Origin: Chloroflexi bacterium CFX4
GTDB lineage: Bacteria > Chloroflexota > Anaerolineae > Aggregatilineales > UBA2796
Length of the DNA stretch: 64,000 nucleotides
Reading direction: 5' to 3'
NCBI GenBank assembly: GCA_021404685.1
Contig: QWHC01000010.1
Span: 1 to 64,000, forward strand
In this document: positions 9,406-19,828 of the stretch, one piece after another
Position numbering within the stretch: position 1 is the stretch's first letter
How the letters are laid out: each line of letters begins with the position of its first letter
Notes under the pieces: model-generated
What the model saw: only the letters and a program-made list of their open reading frames with translations
Told to the model about the DNA's origin: nothing
The model's database searches: none
Program-made: the position numbers and the translations under genes

Positions 9406-10860
9406 ATGCGTGCGATAGGCGCCCTGTTCACATTGGTGTTCCCTGCCCTCATCTTGGGCGTGCTGATTGGGTTCAGCCTGGCGGCACCGCTGGGCGGTGA
9501 TATGCTTGGCGGTGTGCTAGGGCTAACGGGCGGCATAGCGGGCTATGCCCTGTTGTGGCGTGCGTTGCCACGTTGGGCGCGTCGGGTGCTGGCAGTCTTG
9601 CCTATCCTTGCCCTGATCGGCGGCGGCATTTTTGCCTACACCCAACTCTATGATCTTGGCATGGTTGCGCCAAGTGATGATTATATGGACGCCTATCACC
9701 GCCTTTACCGCGCTTTGTACAACCACTACCCATACTTTGAACAAAAAGGCGTGGACTGGGTCGCCAACTATCGTCCGCACGCGGCAACGATGTTTGAAAT
9801 CGTCCAGCGTGGCGACGAGGCAGCCTATTTCCGCGCCATCGCGGACTTGCTGGCGTCGCTCAACGACGGGCATACTGCCTTAAGCGACCCTTATACACAG
9901 GTCGAACGTTGGTTTGGGCGTGCGACGCACATCGAAGGGCAGGCTGTGCTGACCACGCTGACCGAGACGGCAGAGGCGAACGGCTTGCGCGTTGGCGATG
10001 TGCTACTCAGCGTCAATGGCGTGCTAACTGAGCAGGCATGGCGTGCCTTGCCGCCTGATCTGCGCGTTGGTTCTACAGAGTGGAATCAGCGCGGCAATGC
10101 TTACCAATTCCTGTTAGCGCTCACGCCCAGCACGCCAACCCTGACGCTGGAAGTGCGTGGCGCAGATGGCGGGACGCGCCAGATCACATTGGACATGGCA
10201 ACGCCTGATCAGGATAGTGCTGCACCGCAGCCTGCCATCAGCAGCCAACGCTTGCCTTCGGGCATTGGCTATATCCGTGTGGCGCGCTTGTGGGAACGTG
10301 AGCATGAAGATTTAATTGCAGATTTTGATGCCGCGCTGGCAGCCCTCAGCGATGCGCCTGCTATCATCCTTGACCTGCGGCGGAACGGCGGCGGCAACTC
10401 ACGCTTTGCCGATCAGATTGCAGGGCGTTTCCTCGCTGAGCCGTTCAGCTATGGGCGCGATGTGTTCCGCCAACGCACGCCGAACCATTTTTGGCGGGCA
10501 GAGAGCGTTTATACGGTAACACCTCACGCGAAGCGCTACAACGGCAAACTTGCCGTGCTGATTGACGAACGCTCTGTGAGCAGCGCGGAATGGCTGATTG
10601 CTGCCCTTGCCGATAGCGGACGCGCTCAGACGGTGGGACGTACAACAGCAGGCTCTAGCGGCAACCCGATCAGTTTTCCGTTGCCCAATGGTGGTGCGGT
10701 GCGCTTCTCAACCGGCGCCTTCTACCGCACCAACGGGCAGTTGCTTGAAGGCATCGGCATTGCGCCTGATCTGCCCATCGCCTGGACGCTTGAAGATGTG
10801 CGAAACGGGCGCGATCCCGATCTGGCAGCGGCTGAGCGCTTGCTCAGTGGTGCGCCCTAA
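9406..10860 (+). CDS. S41 family serine peptidase, membrane-anchored
   Basis: 484 residues. Three hydrophobic segments in the first 85 residues anchor it in the membrane. A helical region then carries LLASLNDGHTALSD (a conserved His near 160), followed by a PDZ-like segment around 180-260 (ANGLRVGDVLLSVNG). The S41 catalytic core is at about 280-470, with ILDLRRNGGGNS and the nucleophile motif DERSVSSAEW (Ser near 390). The family cleaves C-termini or peptides outside the cytoplasm. The His-containing LNDGH motif suggests the Ser/His type of active site. Its end overlaps the convergent flavoprotein gene by 4 bp. Confidence 0.9.
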   Translation: MRAIGALFTLVFPALILGVLIGFSLAAPLGGDMLGGVLGLTGGIAGYALLWRALPRWARRVLAVLPILALIGGGIFAYTQLYDLGMVAPSDDYMDAYHRLYRALYNHYPYFEQKGVDWVANYRPHAATMFEIVQRGDEAAYFRAIADLLASLNDGHTALSDPYTQVERWFGRATHIEGQAVLTTLTETAEANGLRVGDVLLSVNGVLTEQAWRALPPDLRVGSTEWNQRGNAYQFLLALTPSTPTLTLEVRGADGGTRQITLDMATPDQDSAAPQPAISSQRLPSGIGYIRVARLWEREHEDLIADFDAALAALSDAPAIILDLRRNGGGNSRFADQIAGRFLAEPFSYGRDVFRQRTPNHFWRAESVYTVTPHAKRYNGKLAVLIDERSVSSAEWLIAALADSGRAQTVGRTTAGSSGNPISFPLPNGGAVRFSTGAFYRTNGQLLEGIGIAPDLPIAWTLEDVRNGRDPDLAAAERLLSGAP

Positions 10861-11786
10861 AATTCCGGCGGGCTAGGAATGATCGGCGGCGGCGGCGCAG
10901 GGATGAGCGTTGTGCGCCGCTCAGCCGCCTCGCCCGCAGTGCGCCATTCATCAGCCAAAGCGCCTGCCATGCGCGTTAGCTCTGTGCCGCCCAGCGCACC
11001 GGCAATGGCTGCCACCATCTCAGGGCGCGTCCAGACGACCGAGTCGATCTGGACGGCGCGCCCGCCTGCCTCAAAGAAATCGCGCACATCATCAGGATGA
11101 TGCACGCCGCCACAGCCAATGATCGGCAGGCTTAGGCGCGGCGCAAGCTGCCCAACAAGCCGCATTGCCAAAGGTTTAAGCCATGTGCCATATAATCTGC
11201 CGCCCACCAACTGCCCGCTCAGCGGATCGCGTGTGGTGCCACGCGGCGGCGCGGCAATCACTAAGGCATCTGCGCCGCCATCGGCAGCGGCAGCCGCTAG
11301 ATTCGCCGCCTGATATAAGGGCAGCTTTGCCAAGAGCGGTAACTGCGTGCGCGCCCGCACTGCGCCAACCACCGTGCGCGTTTCGCGGGCGGTCAGGGTA
11401 TCGTGAATGCCCAACTCAATGCCGCTGATTTGATCTTGCTGCTCAAGGAAGGTGGCGCATTCCGCCATATCGTCGGCTGTGCCGAACAGGTGTATGACGA
11501 TAGGCGTTGGGCTGGCGCGCCACTTGGCAGCGTATTGGCGGTGCATTTTATAGATGCCACCGTTTGGCAAGCCTGTGTGAATCAGCACGCCGCTATCAAT
11601 TGGCACAACACGGCTGCCATTTGCGGCACGGCGCGGCTTCAGCGAGATTGGATTGGTGACCAATGCGCCGAGCAGTTTGAGGTCAATCAGCTTGGCATAT
11701 TCACCCGCAAAGCCGAAGGCGCCCGCAGCACCCATCAGCGGCGGATTAAGGTGTAACGTGCTTTTGCCGGCGGTAATTTCGAGCAT
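10857..11786 (-). CDS. Dihydroorotate dehydrogenase-like flavoprotein lacking the catalytic motif
   Basis: 309 residues with the TIM-barrel pattern of class 1 dihydroorotate dehydrogenases. It shows NPPLMGAAGAFGFAGEY at the start, LGALVTNPISLKPR, and a C-terminal FMN-phosphate site (LPIIGCGGVHHPDDVRDFFE). In true PyrD the catalytic Cys or Ser is in an N-I-S-C-P-N block after the Glu-Leu strand; here that stretch reads GIELGIHDTLTARETR, with neither. The enzyme may act on another substrate or be inactive in pyrimidine synthesis. It starts 6 nt after the PyrK-like gene and is probably translated with it. The Pro-rich tail (PAPPPPIIPSPPEF) is unusual. Confidence 0.8.
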   Translation of the reverse strand: MLEITAGKSTLHLNPPLMGAAGAFGFAGEYAKLIDLKLLGALVTNPISLKPRRAANGSRVVPIDSGVLIHTGLPNGGIYKMHRQYAAKWRASPTPIVIHLFGTADDMAECATFLEQQDQISGIELGIHDTLTARETRTVVGAVRARTQLPLLAKLPLYQAANLAAAAADGGADALVIAAPPRGTTRDPLSGQLVGGRLYGTWLKPLAMRLVGQLAPRLSLPIIGCGGVHHPDDVRDFFEAGGRAVQIDSVVWTRPEMVAAIAGALGGTELTRMAGALADEWRTAGEAAERRTTLIPAPPPPIIPSPPEF

Positions 11787-11792
11787 AGTTGG

Positions 11793-12560
11793 TTAGCCTT
11801 CTGTGCTGCTGGGCAAATTCTGCAACAGGTTAACGCTGAGCAAATCGAACGCCATGCCCTCCGTGCAGGCAGGCGCATCTTCGCCGCTTTGCAAACGCAC
11901 AAGGCAGGCTTGGCAAGCGCCGATTCCGCAGGGCATAGGCGGCTGAAAAACGCCATAGACATACTCAGCAGCGGGCAGTTGGCGCACGGCGCGCACTTCT
12001 TCCAACAGGCGCCAATAAGCGGGTGCGTCGTAAGGCGGCGGCGCAGCCGCAAAAATCTGATCTGCCCACAGAATTTGCTGCCCGCGTTCAGCCCATGCCG
12101 CATGATCGGCGGCGCGTGTCACCTCCACCGCTTGCGGTAGTGCCGCCAGGGGATAATGCCCCGCCTGCCCGATCAGTACAAGCGCCACAGCCGTGCCACG
12201 CGCTAGGGCAGTGTGCAGCAGCAGTAAGAAAATCGCGGGTGTTGCTTCATAGGCAAGCAGCAGCAATGTGCGTGTCGTCTCGCGCAGTGGGAAGGGCTTG
12301 CCGATTGGTCCGAGCAAATCCACCACCTGATTAGGCATATAAACATGCCGCGCTGGGCGCTCCACCACGATCACCGCGCCGCGCTGTTCGACGGGCAGCC
12401 ACGCCTCACGCAGATACGGGTCATAAGCGGCAGCCACCCGCGCCAAGAAAAACTGCCCGCCGCCTAAGGTGCGGTGTGCCTTATCCACTGCCAGTTCAAG
12501 GCGCTGAATGCCCGCCGAAACGCGCCTAACCCGTTCGATAATCGCCTGCGCTTGGTGCAT
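11793..12560 (-). CDS. PyrK-like FAD/[2Fe-2S] electron-transfer subunit
   Basis: 255 residues resembling the electron-transfer subunit of class 1B dihydroorotate dehydrogenase. The N-terminal half is a ferredoxin-reductase type FAD domain (VERPARHVYMPNQVVDLLGP matches the usual LGP-x-G signature). An NAD-binding half follows, then C-terminal cysteines in CGIGACQACLVRLQSG and a fourth in PACTEG, which would bind a [2Fe-2S] cluster. It precedes the DHOD-like gene in one operon, so the two should form an NAD-linked flavoprotein complex. Because the partner lacks the catalytic motif, I avoid the name pyrK. Confidence 0.82.
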   Translation of the reverse strand: MHQAQAIIERVRRVSAGIQRLELAVDKAHRTLGGGQFFLARVAAAYDPYLREAWLPVEQRGAVIVVERPARHVYMPNQVVDLLGPIGKPFPLRETTRTLLLLAYEATPAIFLLLLHTALARGTAVALVLIGQAGHYPLAALPQAVEVTRAADHAAWAERGQQILWADQIFAAAPPPYDAPAYWRLLEEVRAVRQLPAAEYVYGVFQPPMPCGIGACQACLVRLQSGEDAPACTEGMAFDLLSVNLLQNLPSSTEG

Positions 12561-12983
12561 GGTGCAATCCTATGCGAATATTGTGCGCCTCTAGCTTACT
12601 GGCAGATGGGTTGTGGCGCAAGGTGCAGCAAGGCGGGCGTGGTGAAACACCTTTCCCCGCCCGCAGGGAAAGGGAAGCGGAGGGTGTGTCAAGGACTGCG
12701 CCGCGCCATACCCTGGGGGCTTACCACACCCACGCTTGTGCATTAAGTTGCAATTGCGCCGCGCACAGTTTACACTCTGTGTAGGATCATAAGCGCTTAT
12801 GCGCGCAGACAGAGCTTGCCGATTTTTGGGTAGCGCCGCTTGTTCAAAGCTGCACAATATGCTTTTTTAGCAGTGTGCTGCCGCACAGCGCGTATTGAAG
12901 GCAACCTTAGCGTGTGGTAACATTAGGCGCTAACCAATCAATCTTTTTTTCACGTTCCACAGTTCCACAGGGAGTTTTACAGG
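12561..12983 (+). other. Intergenic region upstream of atpA with promoter and inverted repeat
   Basis: No gene is seen in these 423 bp between divergent operons. A candidate promoter for atpA is TTGAAG (12895-12900), 17 nt, TAACAT (12918-12923). An 8-bp inverted repeat, CCTTTCCC (12650-12657) and GGGAAAGG (12666-12673), lies closer to the flavoprotein operon and resembles the small palindromic intergenic repeats common in GC-rich genomes. The Shine-Dalgarno for atpA is AGGGAG at 12969-12974, 9 nt from the ATG. Confidence 0.5.
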
Positions 12984-14525
12984 ATGTCGCCATCTGGCAA
13001 CGGCACAAACTATGCAGAGGCACTGCTCGAACAGCTGAAGGGCTGGCAGCCAACCATTCGCTCGGTAGAAGTTGGGCGGGTGTTGGAAGTTGGTGACGGC
13101 ATTGCCCGCGTTTCGGGCTTACCATCGGTTAAGCTGAGTGAGCTGGTCGAATTTTCCAACGGCGTGTTGGGCATCGCCTTCAACCTTGAAGAAGACAACG
13201 TCGGCGTCATCATCATGGGTGAGTACATTCACATCCGTGAGGGCGACGAAGTGCGCGGCACCGGGCGCATTGCCTCTGTGCCGGTGGGTATGGGCTTGAT
13301 CGGGCGCGTGGTGAATGCGCTTGGGCAGCCCATTGATGGCAAAGGCGCCATCCAGGCAAGCGAGTATTACAACGTGGAGCGCATCGCGCCCGGCGTGATC
13401 GAGCGCCAAGACGTGGATACGCCGCTGCAAACCGGCATCCTCGCCATTGATGCCATGTTCCCGATTGGGCGCGGTCAGCGTGAGTTGATCATCGGCGACC
13501 GCCAGACCGGCAAGACGGCAATCGCGCTTGATACAATCATTAATCAGCGCGGGCAGGATGTCTTCTGCATCTATGTGGCAATCGGGCAGAAAGAGGCGCA
13601 AATTGCCGCAGTGCGCGCTACGTTGGAGCAATACGGCGCCATGGAGTACACCACGATTGTGGTCGCCTCTGCCTCAGAGTCGGCGGCGCTCCAATACCTC
13701 TCGCCCTATTCCGGCTGCGCCATGGGCGAATGGTTCATGGAGAACGGCAAGAACGCGCTCATCATCTACGATGACCTCTCCAAGCACGCTTGGGCATACC
13801 GCCAAGTGTCGCTGCTGCTGCGCCGTCCGCCGGGGCGCGAGGCGTATCCGGGCGATGTGTTCTACCTGCACAGCCGCCTGCTGGAACGCGCCGCACGCCT
13901 TTCGGAAACACGCGGCGGCGGCAGCCTGACCGCACTTCCCATCATCGAGACGCTGCTCGGCGACGTTTCGGCATACATTCCCACCAATGTGATTTCGATC
14001 ACCGACGGGCAGATTTTCCTTGAAAGCGACCTGTTCAACGCCGGTCAGCGCCCTGCCATTAACGTCGGTATCTCGGTCAGCCGCGTCGGTGGTGACGCAC
14101 AGCGTAAGGCGATGAAGAAATTCGCCGGCCGCATGAAAGGTGAGCTTTCGCAGTTCCGCGCCTTGGCAGCCTTCGCGCAGTTCGGCGCCGACCTTGACCG
14201 TGCGACGCAGCAGCAACTGGAACGCGGCGTGCGCCTGACCGAACTGCTTAAGCAGCCGCAGTACAACCCAGTCCCGCTGGCGGATGAGGTCATGCTGATC
14301 TACGCCGGCACACGCGGCTACATGGATCAGGTCGCCGTCGCGCAGGTCAACACCTGGCGCGCTGAGTTCTTGCGCTACATTCACGCGCAGTATCCGCAAA
14401 TCGGCAGCAGCATCAGCAGCGCCGAAACAAAATATGACCTGACTGATGAGATGGAGAACTTGCTGAAGAAGGCGTTGGATGACTTCAACGCGCAGTGGCA
14501 GCAATCACAGGCAGCCAGAGCCTAA
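12984..14525 (+). CDS. atpA: F1 ATP synthase subunit alpha
   Basis: 513 residues, the normal length for alpha. It shows the Walker A motif [11 protein letters not shown] near residue 170, the [16 protein letters not shown] region, and the C-terminal alpha signature around [17 protein letters not shown]. Alpha subunits form the non-catalytic sites of the F1 hexamer. This gene begins the cluster: no atpH, atpF, atpE or atpB lies upstream, only a 423-bp region and an unrelated opposite-strand operon. The F1 genes are thus separated from the Fo and delta genes, which must be elsewhere if a complete enzyme is made. Confidence 0.97.
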   Translation: MSPSGNGTNYAEALLEQLKGWQPTIRSVEVGRVLEVGDGIARVSGLPSVKLSELVEFSNGVLGIAFNLEEDNVGVIIMGEYIHIREGDEVRGTGRIASVPVGMGLIGRVVNALGQPIDGKGAIQASEYYNVERIAPGVIERQDVDTPLQTGILAIDAMFPIGRGQRELIIGDRQTGKTAIALDTIINQRGQDVFCIYVAIGQKEAQIAAVRATLEQYGAMEYTTIVVASASESAALQYLSPYSGCAMGEWFMENGKNALIIYDDLSKHAWAYRQVSLLLRRPPGREAYPGDVFYLHSRLLERAARLSETRGGGSLTALPIIETLLGDVSAYIPTNVISITDGQIFLESDLFNAGQRPAINVGISVSRVGGDAQRKAMKKFAGRMKGELSQFRALAAFAQFGADLDRATQQQLERGVRLTELLKQPQYNPVPLADEVMLIYAGTRGYMDQVAVAQVNTWRAEFLRYIHAQYPQIGSSISSAETKYDLTDEMENLLKKALDDFNAQWQQSQAARA

Positions 14526-14536
14526 GCGAGGTCGGA

Positions 14537-15478
14537 ATGCCTAATCCACGTGAAATTAAACGCCGCATCCGTTCGGTGAAGAACATTCGGCAGATCACGA
14601 TGGCACTGGAGGCGGTTTCCGCCTCCAAAGTGCGGCGTGCCACGGCGCAGGCGCTTTCGGCACGCGCCTATGCCAATACGGCGATGCAAGTCCTCACCGA
14701 TATTTCAAGCGCCAGCGGCTCTGTTACGGCGCTGCACCCACTGCTGGCAAGCCGTGAGAGCATCGGCACTGTCACCATCTGCCTGATCACCAGTGATCGC
14801 GGCTTATCGGGTGCTTACAACGCCAATGTGATCCGCGTGGCGCGCCAATTTGCCCAGCACCTTGAAAAACCGGTGCGCTGGGTCGCCGTTGGGCGCAAAG
14901 GGCGCGATGCCTTAGTGCGCCTGCGCGAGAACGTTGAGGCAGAGTTCATCAACTTGCCCGCCTGGTGGACGATTGACGCGATGCGCCCGATCCGCCAAGT
15001 GCTGGTGGAAGATTTTCTAAAAGGCTACTCGGATGAGGTCTACGTTGCCTATACCGAGTTCATCAACACGCTGACGCAAAAGCCGATGGTGCAGCGCTTG
15101 CTGCCGCTGGCCTTTGATGAACAGAGCGCGCTCAGCCGTCCTGATTACTTGAAAATGATGGAAAAGCCTGAGAGCAGCGTCTCGGACTACCTTTTTGAAC
15201 CAAGTGCTTCGGCGATCCTTGAGGAAATCGTGCCGAAGTTTGTTGAAAACATCTTGCTAGAGCTGATTCTGGAGAGCCAAGCCAGCGAACACAGCGCACG
15301 CATGGTCGCTATGCGGAATGCCTCAGATAACGCGAAAGCACTTGCCGATGACCTGAACCTGACCTATAACAAGGCGCGGCAGTCGGCAATCACGGCAGAA
15401 ATTCTGGATATTGTGGGCGGTGTGGAAGCGCTGCGCGGACAAGAACGCACGGCGGCAGCCGAAGAGTCGGTTCACTAA
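14537..15478 (+). CDS. atpG: F1 ATP synthase subunit gamma
   Basis: 313 residues, slightly longer than the usual 285-295. The N-terminal helix MPNPREIKRRIRSVKNIRQITMALEAVSASK and the C-terminal helix with ARMVAMRNASDNAKALADDLNLTYNKARQ are the classic coiled-coil halves of the rotor shaft, and LITSDRGLSGAYN is the family signature. I chose the ATG at 14537, 11 nt after the atpA stop with GAGG upstream, because gamma subunits start this way. Confidence 0.97.
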   Translation: MPNPREIKRRIRSVKNIRQITMALEAVSASKVRRATAQALSARAYANTAMQVLTDISSASGSVTALHPLLASRESIGTVTICLITSDRGLSGAYNANVIRVARQFAQHLEKPVRWVAVGRKGRDALVRLRENVEAEFINLPAWWTIDAMRPIRQVLVEDFLKGYSDEVYVAYTEFINTLTQKPMVQRLLPLAFDEQSALSRPDYLKMMEKPESSVSDYLFEPSASAILEEIVPKFVENILLELILESQASEHSARMVAMRNASDNAKALADDLNLTYNKARQSAITAEILDIVGGVEALRGQERTAAAEESVH

Positions 15479-15521
15479 CATCGCTGTGGCATCTAAGGCG
15501 TACCTGATTCAAACAGACTAG

Positions 15522-16961
<1,440 letters not shown>

Positions 16962-17018
16962 GAGCAGCGGCTGCCGTGCCGTGCGGTGCGGCAGCACACC
17001 TACGGAAAAGGATACAGT

Positions 17019-17492
17019 ATGCCAATTCGTGTAGACATTGTGACCCAAGAAGGTCCGCTGTTCAGCGAGCCTGAAGCTGATATTGTGGTGCTGCCCGGCT
17101 CGGAAGGCGAGATGGGCGTTCTGCCCGGCCATGCCGCGCTGCTGGCGACGCTTGGCTTTGGCGAGCTGCGCGTGCGGAAGGGCAACGCCGAAGAGAGCTT
17201 CATCGTGTATGGCGGCGTGGTGGAAGTGCGCCCAGAGCGCGTGATTGTGCTGGCGGATACCGCCGATTCGACCTTTGAATTGGACGCCCAAAAAGCACAA
17301 GAGGCACGCGCCGCCGCCGAAAAAGTGATGCGCGAAGGCGTGCCGCCTGATAAGACCGCCGCCGTCATCCAAGAACTGCGCCGCGCCAACTTGCAGGAAA
17401 ACGTGATGCGCCGCGTGCGGAACCGCCCGCCGACCATCCGCATCCGCGAGTCTGCCAACGGCAATGGTGACGACAAGAAAAAAAATAGCTAA
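17019..17492 (+). CDS. atpC: F1 ATP synthase subunit epsilon (first copy)
   Basis: 157 residues. The N-terminal beta-sandwich (MPIRVDIVTQEGPLFSEPEA, GEMGVLPGHAALLATLGFGELRVR) is the rotor-binding domain, followed by two helices (EARAAAEKVM and RRANLQENVMRRV) and a polar tail. Epsilon links gamma to the c-ring and can inhibit ATP hydrolysis. The ATG at 17019 follows a GAAAAGGA sequence. A hairpin with a T tract lies just after the gene, closing the F1 operon. A related second copy lies at 18156. Confidence 0.95.
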   Translation: MPIRVDIVTQEGPLFSEPEADIVVLPGSEGEMGVLPGHAALLATLGFGELRVRKGNAEESFIVYGGVVEVRPERVIVLADTADSTFELDAQKAQEARAAAEKVMREGVPPDKTAAVIQELRRANLQENVMRRVRNRPPTIRIRESANGNGDDKKKNS

Positions 17493-17498
17493 CACACT

Positions 17499-17531
17499 AG
17501 GCGGCTGTGAAAAGCCGCCTCATGATTTTTA
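17499..17531 (+). terminator. Rho-independent terminator after atpC
   Basis: An 8-bp perfect stem AGGCGGCT/AGCCGCCT with loop GTGAAA (stem 17499-17520) is followed by CATGATTTTT. It lies 7 nt after the atpC stop and ahead of the Uma2 gene, so most F1 transcripts should end here. Confidence 0.7.
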
Positions 17532-17543
17532 AGGAGGCAGTCT

Positions 17544-18095
17544 ATGCTTTCACCCGTCAAAGCGCTTTCGGTAGAGGCGTTTGATCAGTTTGTTCAACTG
17601 CCCGAAAACGCCGAAACGTTATACGAATACATCGGCGGTGAGGTTGTCGAAGTGCCATCTAATCCTTTTGCGTCAAAAATTTCGATCATCATTGCAAGCG
17701 CACTCTTTCAATTTGTGGCAGAACGGCAGCTAGGTCACATCACGGGCGAAGCCGGCGGCTACATCGTCTCTGGCGAACGCTACGCGCCTGATGTGGCATT
17801 CCTGAGCAAGGCGCGCCAAGAATCGCTCGCCACGGAAGGCTATAACCCAACGCCGCCCGATCTGGCAGTCGAAGTAGATTTCCCTTCCACCTATCAATCA
17901 CAGCGCCAGTTGCGGATCAAGATTGCGAACTACCTTGCGGCGGGCACAGAAGTTTGGCTGATCCCGCCTGAGGCGCGCCAAGCCGAAGTGTATGCCCCGA
18001 ACACGCCCGTGCGCCGCCTCGCTGAAAGTGATACACTAGAAGGACGCGGCACGTTGGCAGGTTTCAGCTTGCCCATGAAGCGCCTGTTTGCCTAG
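17544..18095 (+). CDS. Uma2 family (DUF820) PD-(D/E)XK-fold protein
   Basis: 183 residues of the Uma2 family, a restriction-endonuclease-like fold that is greatly expanded in cyanobacteria and Chloroflexota; function is largely unknown. Diagnostic blocks are NAETLYEYIGGEVVEVPSNP near the N-terminus, GERYAPDVAFLSK around residue 82, and PPDLAVEVDFPST around 110 with the catalytic-type Glu-Val pair, followed by IANYLAAGTEVWLI. A good Shine-Dalgarno (AAGGAGG, 17531-17537) precedes the ATG. It sits between the two epsilon genes, so it may be an insertion into an ancestral atpC-atpC tandem. Confidence 0.9.
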   Translation: MLSPVKALSVEAFDQFVQLPENAETLYEYIGGEVVEVPSNPFASKISIIIASALFQFVAERQLGHITGEAGGYIVSGERYAPDVAFLSKARQESLATEGYNPTPPDLAVEVDFPSTYQSQRQLRIKIANYLAAGTEVWLIPPEARQAEVYAPNTPVRRLAESDTLEGRGTLAGFSLPMKRLFA

Positions 18096-18155
18096 CGCCG
18101 AACGCCAGTCGGTGCTTTAGCGGCGCAGCCCTGCGCCAGACCAAAGATTTTTAGC

Positions 18156-18695
18156 ATGTCCCTAGAAGTTGACCTCATCACGCCTGAACGCCTTTTCTTT
18201 CACGAACCTGCCGCCGAGAGCGTCCTTGTGCCGACTACCCAAGGACAACTTGGCATCTTTAGCGGTCACGCGCCGCTTATGAGCCTTGTTGGGATGGGTG
18301 AGCTGCGCGTGCGAACGCCTGAGGCAGAAGAAAGCATCGCCGTCTATGGCGGCATCGTCCGCATCTGCTGTGACCACATCACCTTGCTCGTAGACTCTGC
18401 CGAGTTCGCCTACGACCTTGATCCCGAGACAACCTACCTGGCGCGCCTTGCCGCCGAGACCGACTTGCAAAGCAACGCTTGCCCAGAGACGCGCCTCGCT
18501 TTGCAGCGCGCCAAACTGCGTGAGCGCCTTGCGCGCCGCGTGCAGCAGCTAGAAGCGCCGCGCCTCCACAGTGTGCCGTTGGACGAAAACGGCCTGCCCA
18601 AAATAGCGCCGATGGTGCCGCGCTTGCCCATCGAACTTGATGCGCCGCACTACAAGCCCGACTCCGAATCCGGGCAGGACAGCCCCTTCGGCTGA
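18156..18695 (+). CDS. F1 ATP synthase epsilon-like subunit (second copy)
   Basis: 179 residues, clearly homologous to the first epsilon: SLEVDLITPERLFFHEPAAE matches PIRVDIVTQEGPLFSEPEAD, and QGQLGIFSGHAPLMSLVGMGELRVR matches the equivalent beta-sandwich block. The helical hairpin is kept (LARLAAETDL, LQRAKLRERLARRVQQL). The C-terminal extension of about 45 residues is Pro-rich and differs from copy one. It is separated from the F1 operon by a terminator and the Uma2 gene, so it may be expressed differently and act as an alternative regulatory epsilon. That role is inference. Confidence 0.88.
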   Translation: MSLEVDLITPERLFFHEPAAESVLVPTTQGQLGIFSGHAPLMSLVGMGELRVRTPEAEESIAVYGGIVRICCDHITLLVDSAEFAYDLDPETTYLARLAAETDLQSNACPETRLALQRAKLRERLARRVQQLEAPRLHSVPLDENGLPKIAPMVPRLPIELDAPHYKPDSESGQDSPFG

Positions 18696-18709
18696 GGTAG
18701 ACCTATAAA

Positions 18710-18739
18710 TTGCCCTCAGCCAAACCAAGCTGAGGGCAA
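18710..18739. terminator. Bidirectional terminator hairpin
   Basis: A perfect 11-bp stem TTGCCCTCAGC/GCTGAGGGCAA with an 8-nt loop lies between the convergent second epsilon gene and the ROK gene. T tracts are poor in both directions, but position and stem strength fit a shared terminator. Confidence 0.6.
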
Positions 18740-18757
18740 CCGAAACGGTGTCTTAGC

Positions 18758-19729
18758 CTATTTTCCGCCGCGCATGGCAAGCGCCGCCGCACCAATCAGG
18801 CTGACGTCTTCACCCAAGATTGGTGGCACGATCTGCAACTGCCAATCGGCATAGTGGTAATAGGATTCGTCCAGCACGTTATTCTTGATTGCCTCCCAAG
18901 CCGGCGCCAAGAGCAGATCGCCCGCGCCTTCCGCCACACCGCCGCCCATGATGATGATTTCAGGGTTGAACAGATGCAGCAACGTGACGATGCCCAAGCC
19001 CACCATCATGCCCGCACGCCGCAGCAGTTCTAAGCCCAGCGAGTCGCCTTTGCGCGCCGCCTCCACAACGTGCCGCGTCTCCACATGGCGAATATCGCCG
19101 CCCGCCAACGCCAAAATTGCTGAGTCGCGCCCGCCGACGATTGCCACCTGTGCCTGACGCGCTATCGCGCCGCCTTGCGCCTCTTTTTCAAGCGATGTGG
19201 CGCGCACCTGCCCGCATTCATAAGTCACCATCGCTAGGTGACCGCCTTCTGCGCCAAAGCCGCGCCAGCCCACAATCGGCACGCCATCCACAATGATGCC
19301 CGCGCCAATGCCCGTGCTGATGGTTAGGTAAATAACGTGCTGAAAGCCTTTGCCCGCGCCGCGCTCATACTCTGCCAACGCGGCAAGGTTTGCATCGTTG
19401 CCCAAATAAACAGGCACGCCAAGCGCTTCTTCAAGGCGGCGCTTCAGCGGCACGTCGTGCCAGCCCGCCAAATTCGGCGGACGGGTGATCACGCCCGTCT
19501 TCAGGTCAATCGGACCCGGCGCAGAAACACCAACCGCCGCCACCTGCTCACCGTCTCTTGCCCACACCTCACGCGCTTGCGCCACAATGCGCCCGATAAC
19601 AGCCTCGACGCCTTCTTCATCTAAGGTGAGCGTCTCGGTGCGCGCCAAGCGCTCTAGGTTAGCCGTGTAGCGCGCTGCCCGAATGCGCGTGCCGCCTAAA
19701 TCTATGCCAATGTAAACAGTGTCTGCCAT
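18758..19729 (-). CDS. ROK family sugar kinase (glucokinase-like)
   Basis: 323 residues. The N-terminal phosphate motif is VYIGIDLGGTRIRAARY; GVSAPGPIDLKTGVI, the sugar-site GNDANLAALAEYERG and the adenosine loop LTISTGIGAGIIVDG follow. Most bacterial ROK kinases carry a CxCGxxGCxE zinc motif after the catalytic EGGH; here the stretch reads EGGHLAMVTYECGQVRATSL, with only one of its cysteines, so the structural zinc site is probably absent. I chose the ATG at 19729 because the ATP motif follows directly; upstream in-frame codons lack family sequence. Glucose is the default substrate guess. Confidence 0.88.
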   Translation of the reverse strand: MADTVYIGIDLGGTRIRAARYTANLERLARTETLTLDEEGVEAVIGRIVAQAREVWARDGEQVAAVGVSAPGPIDLKTGVITRPPNLAGWHDVPLKRRLEEALGVPVYLGNDANLAALAEYERGAGKGFQHVIYLTISTGIGAGIIVDGVPIVGWRGFGAEGGHLAMVTYECGQVRATSLEKEAQGGAIARQAQVAIVGGRDSAILALAGGDIRHVETRHVVEAARKGDSLGLELLRRAGMMVGLGIVTLLHLFNPEIIIMGGGVAEGAGDLLLAPAWEAIKNNVLDESYYHYADWQLQIVPPILGEDVSLIGAAALAMRGGK

Positions 19730-19828
19730 GCCGTGCAGCCTTTCATGTTCTTTTTGCCTAAGTAAGCATCCTGCGGCTGATCTTATCCCTGAGTGCCGCA
19801 CGAGACAACACCTAGCCCGTCCGCACGC

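Noticed and set aside
10857-11786. Naming this gene pyrD
   Set aside because: The catalytic NISCPN-type block is absent, so a dihydroorotate dehydrogenase role is not supported.
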